52,588 nt of DNA from a virus, in IMG/VR virus record IMGVR_UViG_3300037234_000222, positions 1 through 52,588 of that record; one strand, written 5' to 3'. Numbering within the stretch: position 1 is the stretch's first letter; each line of letters starts with the position of its first letter. This document shows positions 30,213 through 36,911 of the stretch, piece by piece. Below the pieces are notes generated by a model. It ran no database searches, was not told the origin of the DNA, and was given only the letters and a program-made list of their open reading frames with translations. The translations under genes and the position numbers were made by a program.

Positions 30213-30964
30213 GCTTGCCCTTGCATTTTGAGAAAAGGGTTTCTGTTATCGTTATCTTGCGATTTATGGTATGATTCTAAGTCGTCTTCCCATCGTTTCT
30301 TATTTATCCATGATGCAGGGTGAGGAATGAATTTTCCACCTTCCTTTTCCCATTCTTCACTTTTTTTCATTATCTCTAGGGCTTTCATCATTTCGTTGAT
30401 TGTCTCTTGAGATGGTTTTAACTTAAAAAATGCTTTCTCTGCATCTTGCCTTGATTTCTTCTTTGGGTATTCTTCGTAGAAGGCTTTAAAATTTTTTGCA
30501 CAAGAGTTTTTCTTACCTTCTTTTTCTTCTTTAACATTCTTCCCTTCTTTATTAGGTGTTAGCTCTGTGTTGGGTCTGTGTTGGGTCTGTGTTAGCTCTG
30601 TGTTGGTCTCTGTGTTAGGTAATTCTTCTTTACCTTGGTATATACCCCAATTTACTACAGAAATCAAACTATTTATTCGTGTTGTTTCGTTTGTTAGAAA
30701 TTTCAATTTTACAAAATTTTTTAAAGCAGTCCTAACGTTTTGGCGTGTTACCCCTTTTCCACTTTTCGCTGCTAATGAATCGAGACTTGTGATCACTTGC
30801 CCTTGTTGGACTTCGTACTCTTCACCCTTCCAAACCCACTTGTTTGGCGTATGGTTTACCATGCCTAAAATAGTCATCAAGATTACTTTATGCTCTGGTG
30901 AAGAATTGGCCCAAACAGGGTGATCAAAAAGAGAACGATGAATCTTGATCCATCCGCCAGCCAT
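30209..30964 (-). CDS. Phage replication initiator (lambda O-like, winged helix)
   Basis: 251 residues. N-terminal ~100 residues (GGWIKIHRSLFDHPVW, QQGQVITSLDSLA, TRQNVRTALKNF) are the winged-helix replication domain of phage initiators. The linker (~115-145) is Thr/Asn/Gln-rich and encoded by the iteron array; the C-terminal part (FKAFYEEYPKKKSRQDAEKAFFKL ... FIPHPASWINKKRW) is the helicase or loader-interacting type. Overlaps the XRE gene by one base. Confidence 0.82.
   Translation of the reverse strand: MAGGWIKIHRSLFDHPVWANSSPEHKVILMTILGMVNHTPNKWVWKGEEYEVQQGQVITSLDSLAAKSGKGVTRQNVRTALKNFVKLKFLTNETTRINSLISVVNWGIYQGKEELPNTETNTELTQTQHRPNTELTPNKEGKNVKEEKEGKKNSCAKNFKAFYEEYPKKKSRQDAEKAFFKLKPSQETINEMMKALEIMKKSEEWEKEGGKFIPHPASWINKKRWEDDLESYHKSQDNDNRNPFLKMQGQA
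30556..30620. repeat. Candidate replication origin: six iterons of ~11 bp
   Basis: GTGTT(A/G)G-type repeats begin at 30556, 30567, 30578, 30589, 30600 and 30612: five spacings of 11, 11, 11, 11 and 12. They lie in the linker-coding part of the initiator gene, beside a long pyrimidine/AT-rich stretch at 30480-30550. The arrangement is like the origin inside lambda O. Confidence 0.75.
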
Positions 30965-31167
30965 TAAACAGCCTCATTAAAAATAGTCTTCAAATATGGC
31001 TTAGATTCAATTTCTTTACTTAATAACTTTGATGCTACGTTTGTTATCTCAGAACATGATTTAACCCCGCTTAGAACCTGTCCAACGTATTGTTGGGTAT
31101 ATCCAGATTCCTCCGCAACTCTCACTTGTCTTATTCCTGCAATTCTAAGTTTTTCCTTTAAATCCAT
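30964..31167 (-). CDS. XRE-type helix-turn-helix regulator
   Basis: 67 residues. LRIAGIRQVRVAEESGYTQQ and YVGQVLSGVKSCSE form the two helices of a Cro/XRE DNA-binding domain; no oligomerisation domain follows. It could be a Cro-like repressor. The palindrome in its own promoter suggests autoregulation. Confidence 0.75.
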   Translation of the reverse strand: MDLKEKLRIAGIRQVRVAEESGYTQQYVGQVLSGVKSCSEITNVASKLLSKEIESKPYLKTIFNEAV

Positions 31168-31172
31168 ATTAG

Positions 31173-31186
31173 GTTTAAATATAAAC
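31173..31186. promoter_or_regulatory. Palindromic operator before the XRE gene
   Basis: GTTTAAATATAAAC: perfect 5-base arms around AATA, six bases from the XRE start codon. A repressor here would block both transcription start and ribosome access. Confidence 0.5.
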
Positions 31187-31202
31187 TATTAGTGTTAAAG
31201 AA

Positions 31203-31248
31203 ACCCGCCAATTTGAGGAATGATAGAAATCATCTAGCCTTGGCGGGT
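31203..31248 (-). terminator. Stem-loop terminator after the 31719 gene
   Basis: Nine-base perfect stem ACCCGCCAA (31203-31211) and TTGGCGGGT (31240-31248) with a second 5-base stem ATGAT/ATCAT in the loop. On the minus strand it is followed by a short T-rich tail (TTCTTT). It could also act on the opposite strand. Confidence 0.6.
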
Positions 31249-31272
31249 GTTGTTAAATTGATTATCTACTAT

Positions 31273-31719
31273 CTAATCCGATCCGTCAACCAAATTATAA
31301 TAAATTGTAACACCTTCTTTCTTCCCAAAAATTACATCAAGTTCAACCGCTTCTTGAATTAGTTTCCAAGATGTACCGTTTGCAATCAATAACTTTTCGG
31401 CTACAAATGCAGTGGTCAAGTCTGAGTATTTACCAGCTAAATGGCGGATGTTTTCAATCTTGTCATCTGATACAATTTCGCTTGCTTCAAACTCCAAAAG
31501 TGCTTTCTCACCCTTTCCAGTCACGAAATAGAAGTGTTTGTGATAGCCTTCAATGATCCGAATTGTTTCCTCAGTATAGCCTTGTCGGTTGTGCCACCTT
31601 AGATAATGATAAGCATCTCCGACTTGCGGGAATGCCTCTTTGATCTTTTGCGCTCCCACGGTTCCAGATTGATATTCGGTTTGGATGAATTTTAGAATTT
31701 CGTATTGTGTTTTGTTCAT
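31273..31719 (-). CDS. Winged-helix-like hypothetical protein
   Basis: 148 residues. Residues ~1-70 (EILKFIQTEYQSGTVGAQKI and FYFVTGKGEKALL) look like a winged helix whose wing ends with TxKGxxAL, common in DNA-binding proteins. C-terminal half is helical then beta. It may regulate or bind DNA. It is encoded after SSB in the replication operon and is followed by the terminator. Confidence 0.58.
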   Translation of the reverse strand: MNKTQYEILKFIQTEYQSGTVGAQKIKEAFPQVGDAYHYLRWHNRQGYTEETIRIIEGYHKHFYFVTGKGEKALLEFEASEIVSDDKIENIRHLAGKYSDLTTAFVAEKLLIANGTSWKLIQEAVELDVIFGKKEGVTIYYNLVDGSD

Positions 31720-31735
31720 AATATCAGTTACTTAG

Positions 31736-32098
31736 CTAGAAGGGAATGTCGTCTTCAATGAATTCTTCCTTGCCTTGTGATTGGCTATTCGAGTTTGTTT
31801 GAGACTGCCCACCACCAAGATTAGTTACCTTCTCATAGCTTGCCGATCTAACGGTAAACTGAGGGTATTTTTTGCCCTCATATTCACTTAGGCTGTATTC
31901 TGCAATAACGGCTACTTGCTGGCCTTCTTGAAGTCCGTCCAGCCACTCAGCCGTTTTACCGAAGGCGACTAGATTAAACCATGTGAATTTATCAGGATCA
32001 CCTTGTTTCGTGTATGCTTTCTCGCAAATTGAGAATTTAACAATGTTTCCTTTTTGTTCTACTTTTTTTGCCTTTCCTGCGATTGTTATGCTATGCAT
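31736..32098 (-). CDS. ssb: Single-stranded DNA-binding protein
   Basis: 120 residues. OB fold: SITIAGKAKKVEQ, FTWFNLVAFGKTAEWL, VAVIAEYSLSEYEGKKYPQFTV. Flexible Gln/Ser-rich linker and acidic tip EEFIEDDIPF, the classic end that recruits partner proteins. Immediately downstream of the annealing gene with an 8-base overlap. Confidence 0.92.
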   Translation of the reverse strand: MHSITIAGKAKKVEQKGNIVKFSICEKAYTKQGDPDKFTWFNLVAFGKTAEWLDGLQEGQQVAVIAEYSLSEYEGKKYPQFTVRSASYEKVTNLGGGQSQTNSNSQSQGKEEFIEDDIPF

Positions 32099-32678
32099 TC
32101 ACTACCTTTTGAATCTCGTTATAAATATCTGTACACTTCTTTTGATCACCTGCTTCATATGCGTTTGTATAATTGTCAAATGATTTTTGTTCAATGATTT
32201 TCTTTTCAACCATTGTTCTTAATTCTCCACCCCAGTTTTGAAACTTCTTTGGCATTGGCTTTGGTTTGTTTTTAGACTGGTTGTTATTGTGATCATCTTG
32301 GGCCTTTTGTCCGTCATCATCATCTTGAACAATCCCTAGCATTGCCGCCATTGCATACCGCCTTCCGTATGTCATTGCTGAACCGAACCCGTGCGGTCCC
32401 CCCATTTTGTCGGTTGGCACAAAGATAGTTCCACTAATCCACTGCCCACTTGAGTGCATAAGAGTTGTTACAAGTTCAATCCCATTTTCATTGGGGTTAT
32501 TTGTTTGTGCAACTGCAAGCTCATTTTCTTCTAAAAGGCTTTTTGACACCTCTAAGATTGATCTTAAATCCGCAAATTTACCATATTGGCCTTTGCCGTC
32601 CTTCTTTGCATGCTCTAGCTTCCCCTGTACGATTGATAGGGCTTTTGCTAGATCATTAATTTGTTCACTTTGGTTCAT
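32091..32678 (-). CDS. erf: ERF-family single-strand annealing protein
   Basis: 195 residues from the ATG at 32678, which overlaps the stop of the zinc-ribbon peptide (TAATG). Conserved ERF blocks: LAKALSIVQGKLEHAKKDGKG, YGKFADLRSILE, MHSSGQWISG and GFGSAMTYGRRYAMAAMLGI. It anneals complementary single strands after resection by the exonuclease at 22642. C-terminal ~60 residues are polar then helical. Confidence 0.92.
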   Translation of the reverse strand: MNQSEQINDLAKALSIVQGKLEHAKKDGKGQYGKFADLRSILEVSKSLLEENELAVAQTNNPNENGIELVTTLMHSSGQWISGTIFVPTDKMGGPHGFGSAMTYGRRYAMAAMLGIVQDDDDGQKAQDDHNNNQSKNKPKPMPKKFQNWGGELRTMVEKKIIEQKSFDNYTNAYEAGDQKKCTDIYNEIQKVVNA

Positions 32679-32776
32679 TACGCTTTCCATTGATGTTTAC
32701 ATTCTGGGCATAGCCAAAAGAAAAAATCCATAACTTGTTTTTTGATGCCGTGTGTTCCGCATTTAGGACATTTCAT
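32678..32776 (-). CDS. 32-residue zinc-ribbon peptide
   Basis: ATG at 32776 with CGAGGAGAAAAT upstream. MKCPKCGTHGIKKQVMDFFF followed by WLCPECKHQW: two CPxC pairs 18 residues apart, a full zinc ribbon. Its stop overlaps the ERF start, so it opens the recombination operon and may couple translation. The strict C-P-x-C pattern makes it very likely a real gene. Confidence 0.72.
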   Translation of the reverse strand: MKCPKCGTHGIKKQVMDFFFWLCPECKHQWKA

Positions 32777-32941
32777 ATTTTCTCCTCGTTGGTTCAAAAT
32801 CAGACTAAGCCTTCAACAGTGTTGAAAATTGCAGCGAACAATATGCCTAGCCTGATTTCAATTTGATGCAGCCCGAAGTCAACTCAAACGCCACTTAACT
32901 AATTAAGAAGCTCGAATAATCAGGCTGCAAATCTTATAAAG
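32777..32941 (-). ncRNA. Structured 5' leader with competing pairings
   Basis: About 160 bases between the promoter and the zinc-ribbon ATG. GCAGCCTGATT at 32918-32928 can pair over 9 bases with AATCAGGCT (plus strand AGCCTGATT, 32849-32857) or over 6 bases with GGCTGC (plus strand GCAGCC, 32868-32873), but not both. A further palindrome CAACAGTGTTG lies at 32814-32824 just before the ribosome site. This layout suggests a regulatory leader. Confidence 0.5.
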
Positions 32942-32970
32942 ATAATCTCATTATTACTTTATTTTGTCAA
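32942..32970 (-). promoter_or_regulatory. Early-type promoter of the recombination operon
   Basis: Minus strand TTGACA (32965-32970), 17-base spacer starting AAATAAA, GATTAT (32942-32947) followed by CT. Shares TTGACAAAATAAA and GATTATCT with the element at 35604-35679. The end of the upstream gene (stop at 32959) lies inside it. Confidence 0.75.
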
Positions 32971-33144
32971 TAAAGAACTTCCGCTTTCTTTGAATGGGTC
33001 GTATGATCCTCCGTAGAATCTTTCCTCCCATAGAGTCCAGCTTGGTTCCGACTCTTTGACTTCTTGCTTTGTGATCTTTTTGATCTCGTTTCCTTGGGAA
33101 ATGAAATCTTGGGTTGCCTTTGCTATTTCTTCTCTTATGTTCAT
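32959..33144 (-). CDS. 61-residue hypothetical protein
   Basis: Acidic and basic residues alternate (REEIAKATQDFISQGNEIKK), then W-rich SWTLWEERFYGGS. Soluble. Its 3' end overlaps the promoter of the next operon. No family recognised. Confidence 0.55.
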   Translation of the reverse strand: MNIREEIAKATQDFISQGNEIKKITKQEVKESEPSWTLWEERFYGGSYDPFKESGSSLLTK

Positions 33145-33156
33145 TTTATATCTCCG

Positions 33157-33477
33157 TTAATCATAAATTGATACGTTTGATTTAAACTCTTTCAATAAAC
33201 ATTCTAAGGCACTCCCAAGGTCATGATAAGAAGCGGCCTCTTCTATTTTACTTAAAGGAACCATTATTCCCTCTTGTTCTGAATCTAGGCATTTTTGACA
33301 CCTCAATCTATAATAATAATCGCAATGCCCTAAAAATTCATGATCGTAATCGTGTTTTAAAGATTGATTAAAGACAGTACATGATTCGTATATAAATTCT
33401 TTGATTATCATTTTACAATCGCCGCAATACAAACTTTTTGGCTCGCATTGGATTTTAACTGTTAATTTTGTACCCAT
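33157..33477 (-). CDS. Cys-pair protein, paralogue of 10710-10913
   Basis: 106 residues. KLTVKIQCEPKSLYCGDCK and RCQKCLDSEQ repeat the plan of the plus-strand protein at 10710 with an extra ~40-residue C-terminus (KIEEAASYHDLGSALECLL). Four paired cysteines suggest a zinc site. AAGGATTAT precedes the ATG. Confidence 0.65.
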   Translation of the reverse strand: MGTKLTVKIQCEPKSLYCGDCKMIIKEFIYESCTVFNQSLKHDYDHEFLGHCDYYYRLRCQKCLDSEQEGIMVPLSKIEEAASYHDLGSALECLLKEFKSNVSIYD

Positions 33478-33614
33478 ATAATCCTTTGAGATGCGCCAAC
33501 TTTCTGCCTTGATTGATAGCCGATATTTCAGGATACTTCACCATTAGCAAGTTGAACAAGTTAGATCAACTTTAAAAACCACGCTCATGCACTTTGATCT
33601 ATTAGCGGGCTTAC
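33478..33614 (-). other. Region with two tiny overlapping frames, no firm gene
   Basis: On the minus strand a 14-residue frame (MSVVFKVDLTCSTC) ends in TAA overlapping the ATG of a 29-residue frame (MVKYPEISAINQGRKLAHLK). Together they read like a Cys-pair peptide split by one base. Ribosome sites are weak and the second frame overlaps the next gene by 26 bases. Confidence 0.35.
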
Positions 33615-33782
33615 TTATTCCATTGGCGCAAGTTCCTCCTTCCTCTCTTGTTTATCCGCCTTCTTCTGAACCTTCAAGGCGGCTTGTTTAATGGTTCTTG
33701 ATGCTTTGAATTTCCCTTTTGCATGTAGCTCTTTGGCTTGGGTGAAAAGGGATTCTGCTTTGGTTGTTAGGTCTTGTTTCAT
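33615..33782 (-). CDS. 55-residue basic protein
   Basis: ATG at 33782, immediately after the YopX stop. Helical and basic (AKELHAKGKFKASRTIKQAA, then KVQKKADKQERKEE). Possible nucleic-acid binder by charge only. No family recognised. Confidence 0.6.
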   Translation of the reverse strand: MKQDLTTKAESLFTQAKELHAKGKFKASRTIKQAALKVQKKADKQERKEELAPME

Positions 33783-33783
33783 T

Positions 33784-34182
33784 TTATTGACCCAGCAAAT
33801 TCATAAAGTCGTTAATATCATGCTCATCGCAGTAATCTTCAAAGGATTCATGAATATTACCAATGACTTTTGCGCCATCAATGACCGCTGCCGAAAGATA
33901 ATCTTCTGATTTTCCGCCATACATTGGAATACACATGAAGGCGCATGCTTCTTCACAGTATCTAATTTCTCCACATGAGCCATACCCAGCTATTGGCGAG
34001 ACAATATCTCCCTCGTAAATTTCTTTTCCTGAATCGTCTTTCAGCCCGGTGTATTGCATAGGAACGCACCCAACAATATTTCCTTTTCCAAAATAGCAGA
34101 CTGAATTATCATCTGCCTTTGGGGATACGCCATAAACCATTTGTTCGTCTTTTACCCAAGCTCTAAATTTAATCTCTCTCAT
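33784..34182 (-). CDS. YopX-family protein
   Basis: 132 residues from the ATG at 34182 with GGAGGTGGAA upstream. MREIKFRAWVKDEQMVYG, SGKEIYEGDIVSP and KVIGNIHE are textbook YopX blocks. Paralogue of 25524-25862 and, more distantly, 19855-20220. Confidence 0.9.
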   Translation of the reverse strand: MREIKFRAWVKDEQMVYGVSPKADDNSVCYFGKGNIVGCVPMQYTGLKDDSGKEIYEGDIVSPIAGYGSCGEIRYCEEACAFMCIPMYGGKSEDYLSAAVIDGAKVIGNIHESFEDYCDEHDINDFMNLLGQ

Positions 34183-34259
34183 TTCCACCTCCCATCTTTC
34201 CATAAATAAATCGGGCTATACCGCCAGTTAAGTTTCCAAAATCTTAAAAATTTTATCAT
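34179..34259 (-). CDS. 26-residue basic aromatic peptide
   Basis: ATG at 34259 with a strong AGGAGGGTGCA. Peptide MIKFLRFWKLNWRYSPIYLW plus DGRWK: five tryptophans and seven basic residues. The stop overlaps the YopX start (ATGA). Could be an amphipathic membrane-active peptide or only a coupling peptide. Confidence 0.5.
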   Translation of the reverse strand: MIKFLRFWKLNWRYSPIYLWKDGRWK

Positions 34260-34268
34260 TGCACCCTC

Positions 34269-34445
34269 CTATGCAGGTCTATGATCATCTGTATCTTGGG
34301 CATCATGAATTTGGTCAATGATGATTAATTCTTTCGTGAATTCCTCTTGATCACGCTCTTTAACTTCAACCCAGTCCCAATATGCTTGTTCTGCTAATTG
34401 GTCTTCATCATCTGGGAAGTTAAATAGATCTTCAAAGTCACTCAT
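34269..34445 (-). CDS. 58-residue acidic protein
   Basis: Start ATG at 34445 with GGGGGAGG upstream, chosen over a longer frame that overlaps the membrane peptide. Strongly acidic (FEDLFNFPDDEDQLAEQAYW), helical end. Acidic small proteins in phage early regions are often DNA mimics; no evidence here beyond charge. Confidence 0.6.
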   Translation of the reverse strand: MSDFEDLFNFPDDEDQLAEQAYWDWVEVKERDQEEFTKELIIIDQIHDAQDTDDHRPA

Positions 34446-34533
34446 TCCAATCCTCCCCCATTGAAAAGCCAATGACGTATCCGAAAATAGCTCCGATACA
34501 CAGCAATAAAATCCAAAATTCATGGTCAGTCAT
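34438..34533 (-). CDS. 31-residue single-pass membrane peptide
   Basis: ATG at 34533 with GGAGATGAGAA. MTDHEFWILLLCIGAIFGYV plus IGFSMGEDWNE: one membrane segment at ~6-24 with acidic ends. The stop overlaps the next start (ATGA). No family recognised. Confidence 0.6.
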   Translation of the reverse strand: MTDHEFWILLLCIGAIFGYVIGFSMGEDWNE

Positions 34534-34937
34534 TTCTCATCTCCATTTGGTGGTTCTGGCAGTAATTGGTAATGAGTCGGGGTTCCCACTAATCTTATCG
34601 GCATGTCGTCCATGGAGTCCGCCCACCAATCCGCTTGCCTTTGTTGATAAATAGCGTCTGGCTCGTACCACCCGATACACGTATTTCCATTCGCCCAAAC
34701 AAGCCAGACCTCATTCTTCTCTTCAGGAAATTGAGGATCAAGCTTAATCCATCTACTGACTCTGGTGTTCCATGTTTTGGCCGCCCCCAATTCAGTTTCG
34801 TTTGCTCCAGAGATATAAATATTGCCGCCAATTATACACTCTTCATTTTTGCATTGAGCTTCAAAATATCCGCTTACCTCTTGCATTTCAGCATAACCCC
34901 CACAAAAAGGACAAGGCTTTAGTTCTTCCTGACTCAT
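34530..34937 (-). CDS. Lar-like plus DUF551-like fusion protein
   Basis: 135 residues. Residues ~1-60: ELKPCPFCGG ... FEAQCKNEEC ... AAKTWNTRV, a Lar-type zinc knuckle with terminal WN.R. Residues ~61-135: SRWIKLDPQFPEEKNEVWLV and TPTHYQLLPEPP, a DUF551-type domain with the usual THY..LPEPP end. Fusion of two accessory domains that elsewhere in this phage are separate genes. Restriction alleviation is possible for the first half. Confidence 0.75.
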   Translation of the reverse strand: MSQEELKPCPFCGGYAEMQEVSGYFEAQCKNEECIIGGNIYISGANETELGAAKTWNTRVSRWIKLDPQFPEEKNEVWLVWANGNTCIGWYEPDAIYQQRQADWWADSMDDMPIRLVGTPTHYQLLPEPPNGDEK

Positions 34938-35164
34938 TTCCTTGCCCTCTCTTCATCAGTTCTTGGAATTCCAAGGTTGTCGATAATTTTTCTAAGCTCT
35001 TCAGTGCAAAAATCAAGCTCTTTACATAAAGAACTCGTTATTTGGCTATCAAGTACACTTTTAATCGTTATGGCTCTTTGAAAACAACTAATTAAACTTC
35101 TTTCAATTGCTGGCAATCCGAAAGCTAAATTTTCAATCATTTCTTTTTGTTCTTTTGTGATCAT
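34934..35164 (-). CDS. Small hypothetical protein
   Basis: 76 residues, helical, with three cysteines (ISCFQRAITI, SLCKELDFC). No family recognised. Overlaps the fusion gene start by 4 bases. Confidence 0.58.
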   Translation of the reverse strand: MITKEQKEMIENLAFGLPAIERSLISCFQRAITIKSVLDSQITSSLCKELDFCTEELRKIIDNLGIPRTDEERARK

Positions 35165-35165
35165 C

Positions 35166-35390
35166 TCAACCCCACAAATAATTATTTCTTAACTCATCAG
35201 GCAAAATAGCCGTCTTCCTTAAAATCTTACCGCATGAAGGGCAACGATCACGGCCACCTTCAAAGGCGAACCTTTCACGCTTTGCCCCGTTCTTTGGATT
35301 AGGTGAGAATGATCCTTCGATATACCCAACCCCCTCAAGCAAGGCGATCTCTCGCCCGCACTTGCAGTTTGTATTAAGCGTTTTTAACAT
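35166..35390 (-). CDS. Zinc-ribbon hypothetical protein
   Basis: 74 residues from the ATG at 35390 (MLKTLNTNCKCGREIALLEG), which sits inside the end of the preceding gene. CKCGR and RCPSCGKIL form a zinc ribbon. The long frame upstream has no ribosome site. Function unknown. Confidence 0.58.
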   Translation of the reverse strand: MLKTLNTNCKCGREIALLEGVGYIEGSFSPNPKNGAKRERFAFEGGRDRCPSCGKILRKTAILPDELRNNYLWG

Positions 35391-35589
35391 TGATCCACTC
35401 AGTCTTGGAAGATGCACCGTTGCAATACATGAAGAAGAAAGCACTTGTCTTTTTGTTTTGTCCGATTGTGTAATTTCCTTTCTTTGGACCTTGAAGTTCA
35501 ATTCCGAAGGCTGACTTTCCAATGATTGAATAAGTCTTTCCGTTTAGTTCTACTGTCTTCATTGCTTCGTTGATTGTCGCTGTGTTCAT
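35374..35589 (-). CDS. First early gene: 71-residue protein
   Basis: VELNGKTYSIIGKSAFGIEL and YTIGQNKKTSAFFFMYCNG: beta-rich, soluble. It follows the strong promoter-leader element and is thus probably the first protein of the early operon. Such first genes often act on host functions, but nothing in the sequence says which. Confidence 0.65.
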   Translation of the reverse strand: MNTATINEAMKTVELNGKTYSIIGKSAFGIELQGPKKGNYTIGQNKKTSAFFFMYCNGASSKTEWINVKNA

Positions 35590-35603
35590 GTTTGCCTTGG
35601 TAG

Positions 35604-35679
35604 AAGTTAGTGTTTCGTTGTTGTTGATTAGATAATCGCAAAACTGTTTTATTTTGTCAACAAAGAAAAAGATTATTTT
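35604..35679 (-). promoter_or_regulatory. Early promoter-leader element, copy B
   Basis: Minus strand TTGACA (35655-35660), 17-base spacer, GATTAT (35632-35637), with the same upstream AT tract and A/C-rich leader as 21015-21090. It opens the accessory block and separates it from the late envelope cassette; I see no clear terminator between them. Confidence 0.8.
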
Positions 35680-35691
35680 AAATAAAGTTTG

Positions 35692-36105
35692 TTACTTACT
35701 AAACTTCTTGATCATTTTGCTATCAGAAAAGAGATGAACGTAGCACCCAAACCCAAAGGCTAGCGATTCGTGGAAGTACCCAAGCTTGTACCCGGCAAGG
35801 GCAAGTAAGGGGGGCAATAGAATTGAATGAGTCCAGCCCCTATGCTTATCCGTCTTGGCAAGCATGAATAGAAGGCCTATGAGGGCGGCGGGATAAGGAT
35901 TGTCTGCCAGTAGGAGGAGAAGGGAACCAGCAACACCAAATCTCGCCGCCCATTTAGACGGTGTGGAATGAATATCTAAATCAGGGAAAAGACCACCCAA
36001 GAAAGCGTATGAACCAACAAGTACGCTCAATCCTTGAGTTGCAGCAAGTGAGGAAACTGCAAGCCCCGCTATGATTGATCCTCTTAGGTGGCCTTTAAAG
36101 TTCAA
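35692..36105 (-). CDS. YdjM-like membrane-bound metal-dependent hydrolase
   Basis: 137 residues. Metal-site motifs in order: H6, PDLD (41-44), HRGWTHS (88-94) and HLFSD (124-128), interleaved with hydrophobic segments. This is the YdjM/DUF457 family of inner-membrane hydrolases, some of which are LexA-regulated. Substrate unknown, probably lipid or envelope related. Last gene of the late operon. All expected motif residues are present. Confidence 0.82.
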   Translation of the reverse strand: MNFKGHLRGSIIAGLAVSSLAATQGLSVLVGSYAFLGGLFPDLDIHSTPSKWAARFGVAGSLLLLLADNPYPAALIGLLFMLAKTDKHRGWTHSILLPPLLALAGYKLGYFHESLAFGFGCYVHLFSDSKMIKKFSK

Positions 36106-36911
36106 AACAAGCCTAGCTCAATTCCTGCAAACAGTTCAGCATCGCCTAGGTTGTGATAGGTATTAATGTCTCTTGAGCCGTTAGGTGCATCATTGAATTT
36201 AAGGCCCCCATAGAGCTTATTGGACCCCACGTAATACCCAATACCAAATTCAGCTAAAAATTGATCGTCACCCACTGTATCGGCTTTAGGTGATCCATTT
36301 AGCCAGACTCTTGAAGAATCCATGATCACCATTCCCATTTGGGCATACATTTCGAATCCCGGTGCTACGTCAAAGTGAAAAGTCGCATGGCCCCACCAGC
36401 GCATAATATCCAGAGAGTCAGAACCTTGATCAGCTACAAATGGAGTGCCAGCAAGCTTGTACGCTTGATACTTCGCCCCAATTGAAAACGAAGGGTTGAA
36501 ATAGTAATGGTAGGTAAAAGCAGACGGTGCAAAGTGAGAGGTAAATTGTCTTCGATAGCCTAGCTCATGAGGCATGTAATAAATTCCCCAATTGATTTGA
36601 AGGGAATGGAGCTTGTCGTATCCAATCCGCTTTACATAGTTTTGCTTGCCATCTAATACACTTTCCCAAGCTTGAATTTCACTTGATAGGGTTCCCGGCC
36701 TTTTCGCTTCTGATTTTCTGGATTGCTTTAGGTTGTATCTGTATTTACACTCCTCAACTGATCCTTTAGTAAAAGGTAGATGATTAGCACCCATACAAGC
36801 GGCCCTCGCATTCTCAGTAAAAAACATGATCGCAAAGATCACAACGGCGGCAAATAGCAGGAACTTAACAATCCTTGCTGGCCATGTAAAAGGGTTTAAA
36901 AATCCTAACAT
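36102..36911 (-). CDS. Outer-membrane beta-barrel-like protein
   Basis: 269 residues. A hydrophobic signal segment (~14-33) followed by ENARAAC suggests export. The rest alternates aromatic strands (QINWGIYYM, FTYHYYFNPSFSIGAKYQAY, GFEMYAQMGMVIM, FLAEFGIGYYVG) and ends in ELFAGIELGLF, with the terminal Phe typical of BAM-recognised barrels. About 8 strands fit. It could change the host surface to block other phages or detach progeny. Rare in phages. Confidence 0.7.
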   Translation of the reverse strand: MLGFLNPFTWPARIVKFLLFAAVVIFAIMFFTENARAACMGANHLPFTKGSVEECKYRYNLKQSRKSEAKRPGTLSSEIQAWESVLDGKQNYVKRIGYDKLHSLQINWGIYYMPHELGYRRQFTSHFAPSAFTYHYYFNPSFSIGAKYQAYKLAGTPFVADQGSDSLDIMRWWGHATFHFDVAPGFEMYAQMGMVIMDSSRVWLNGSPKADTVGDDQFLAEFGIGYYVGSNKLYGGLKFNDAPNGSRDINTYHNLGDAELFAGIELGLF

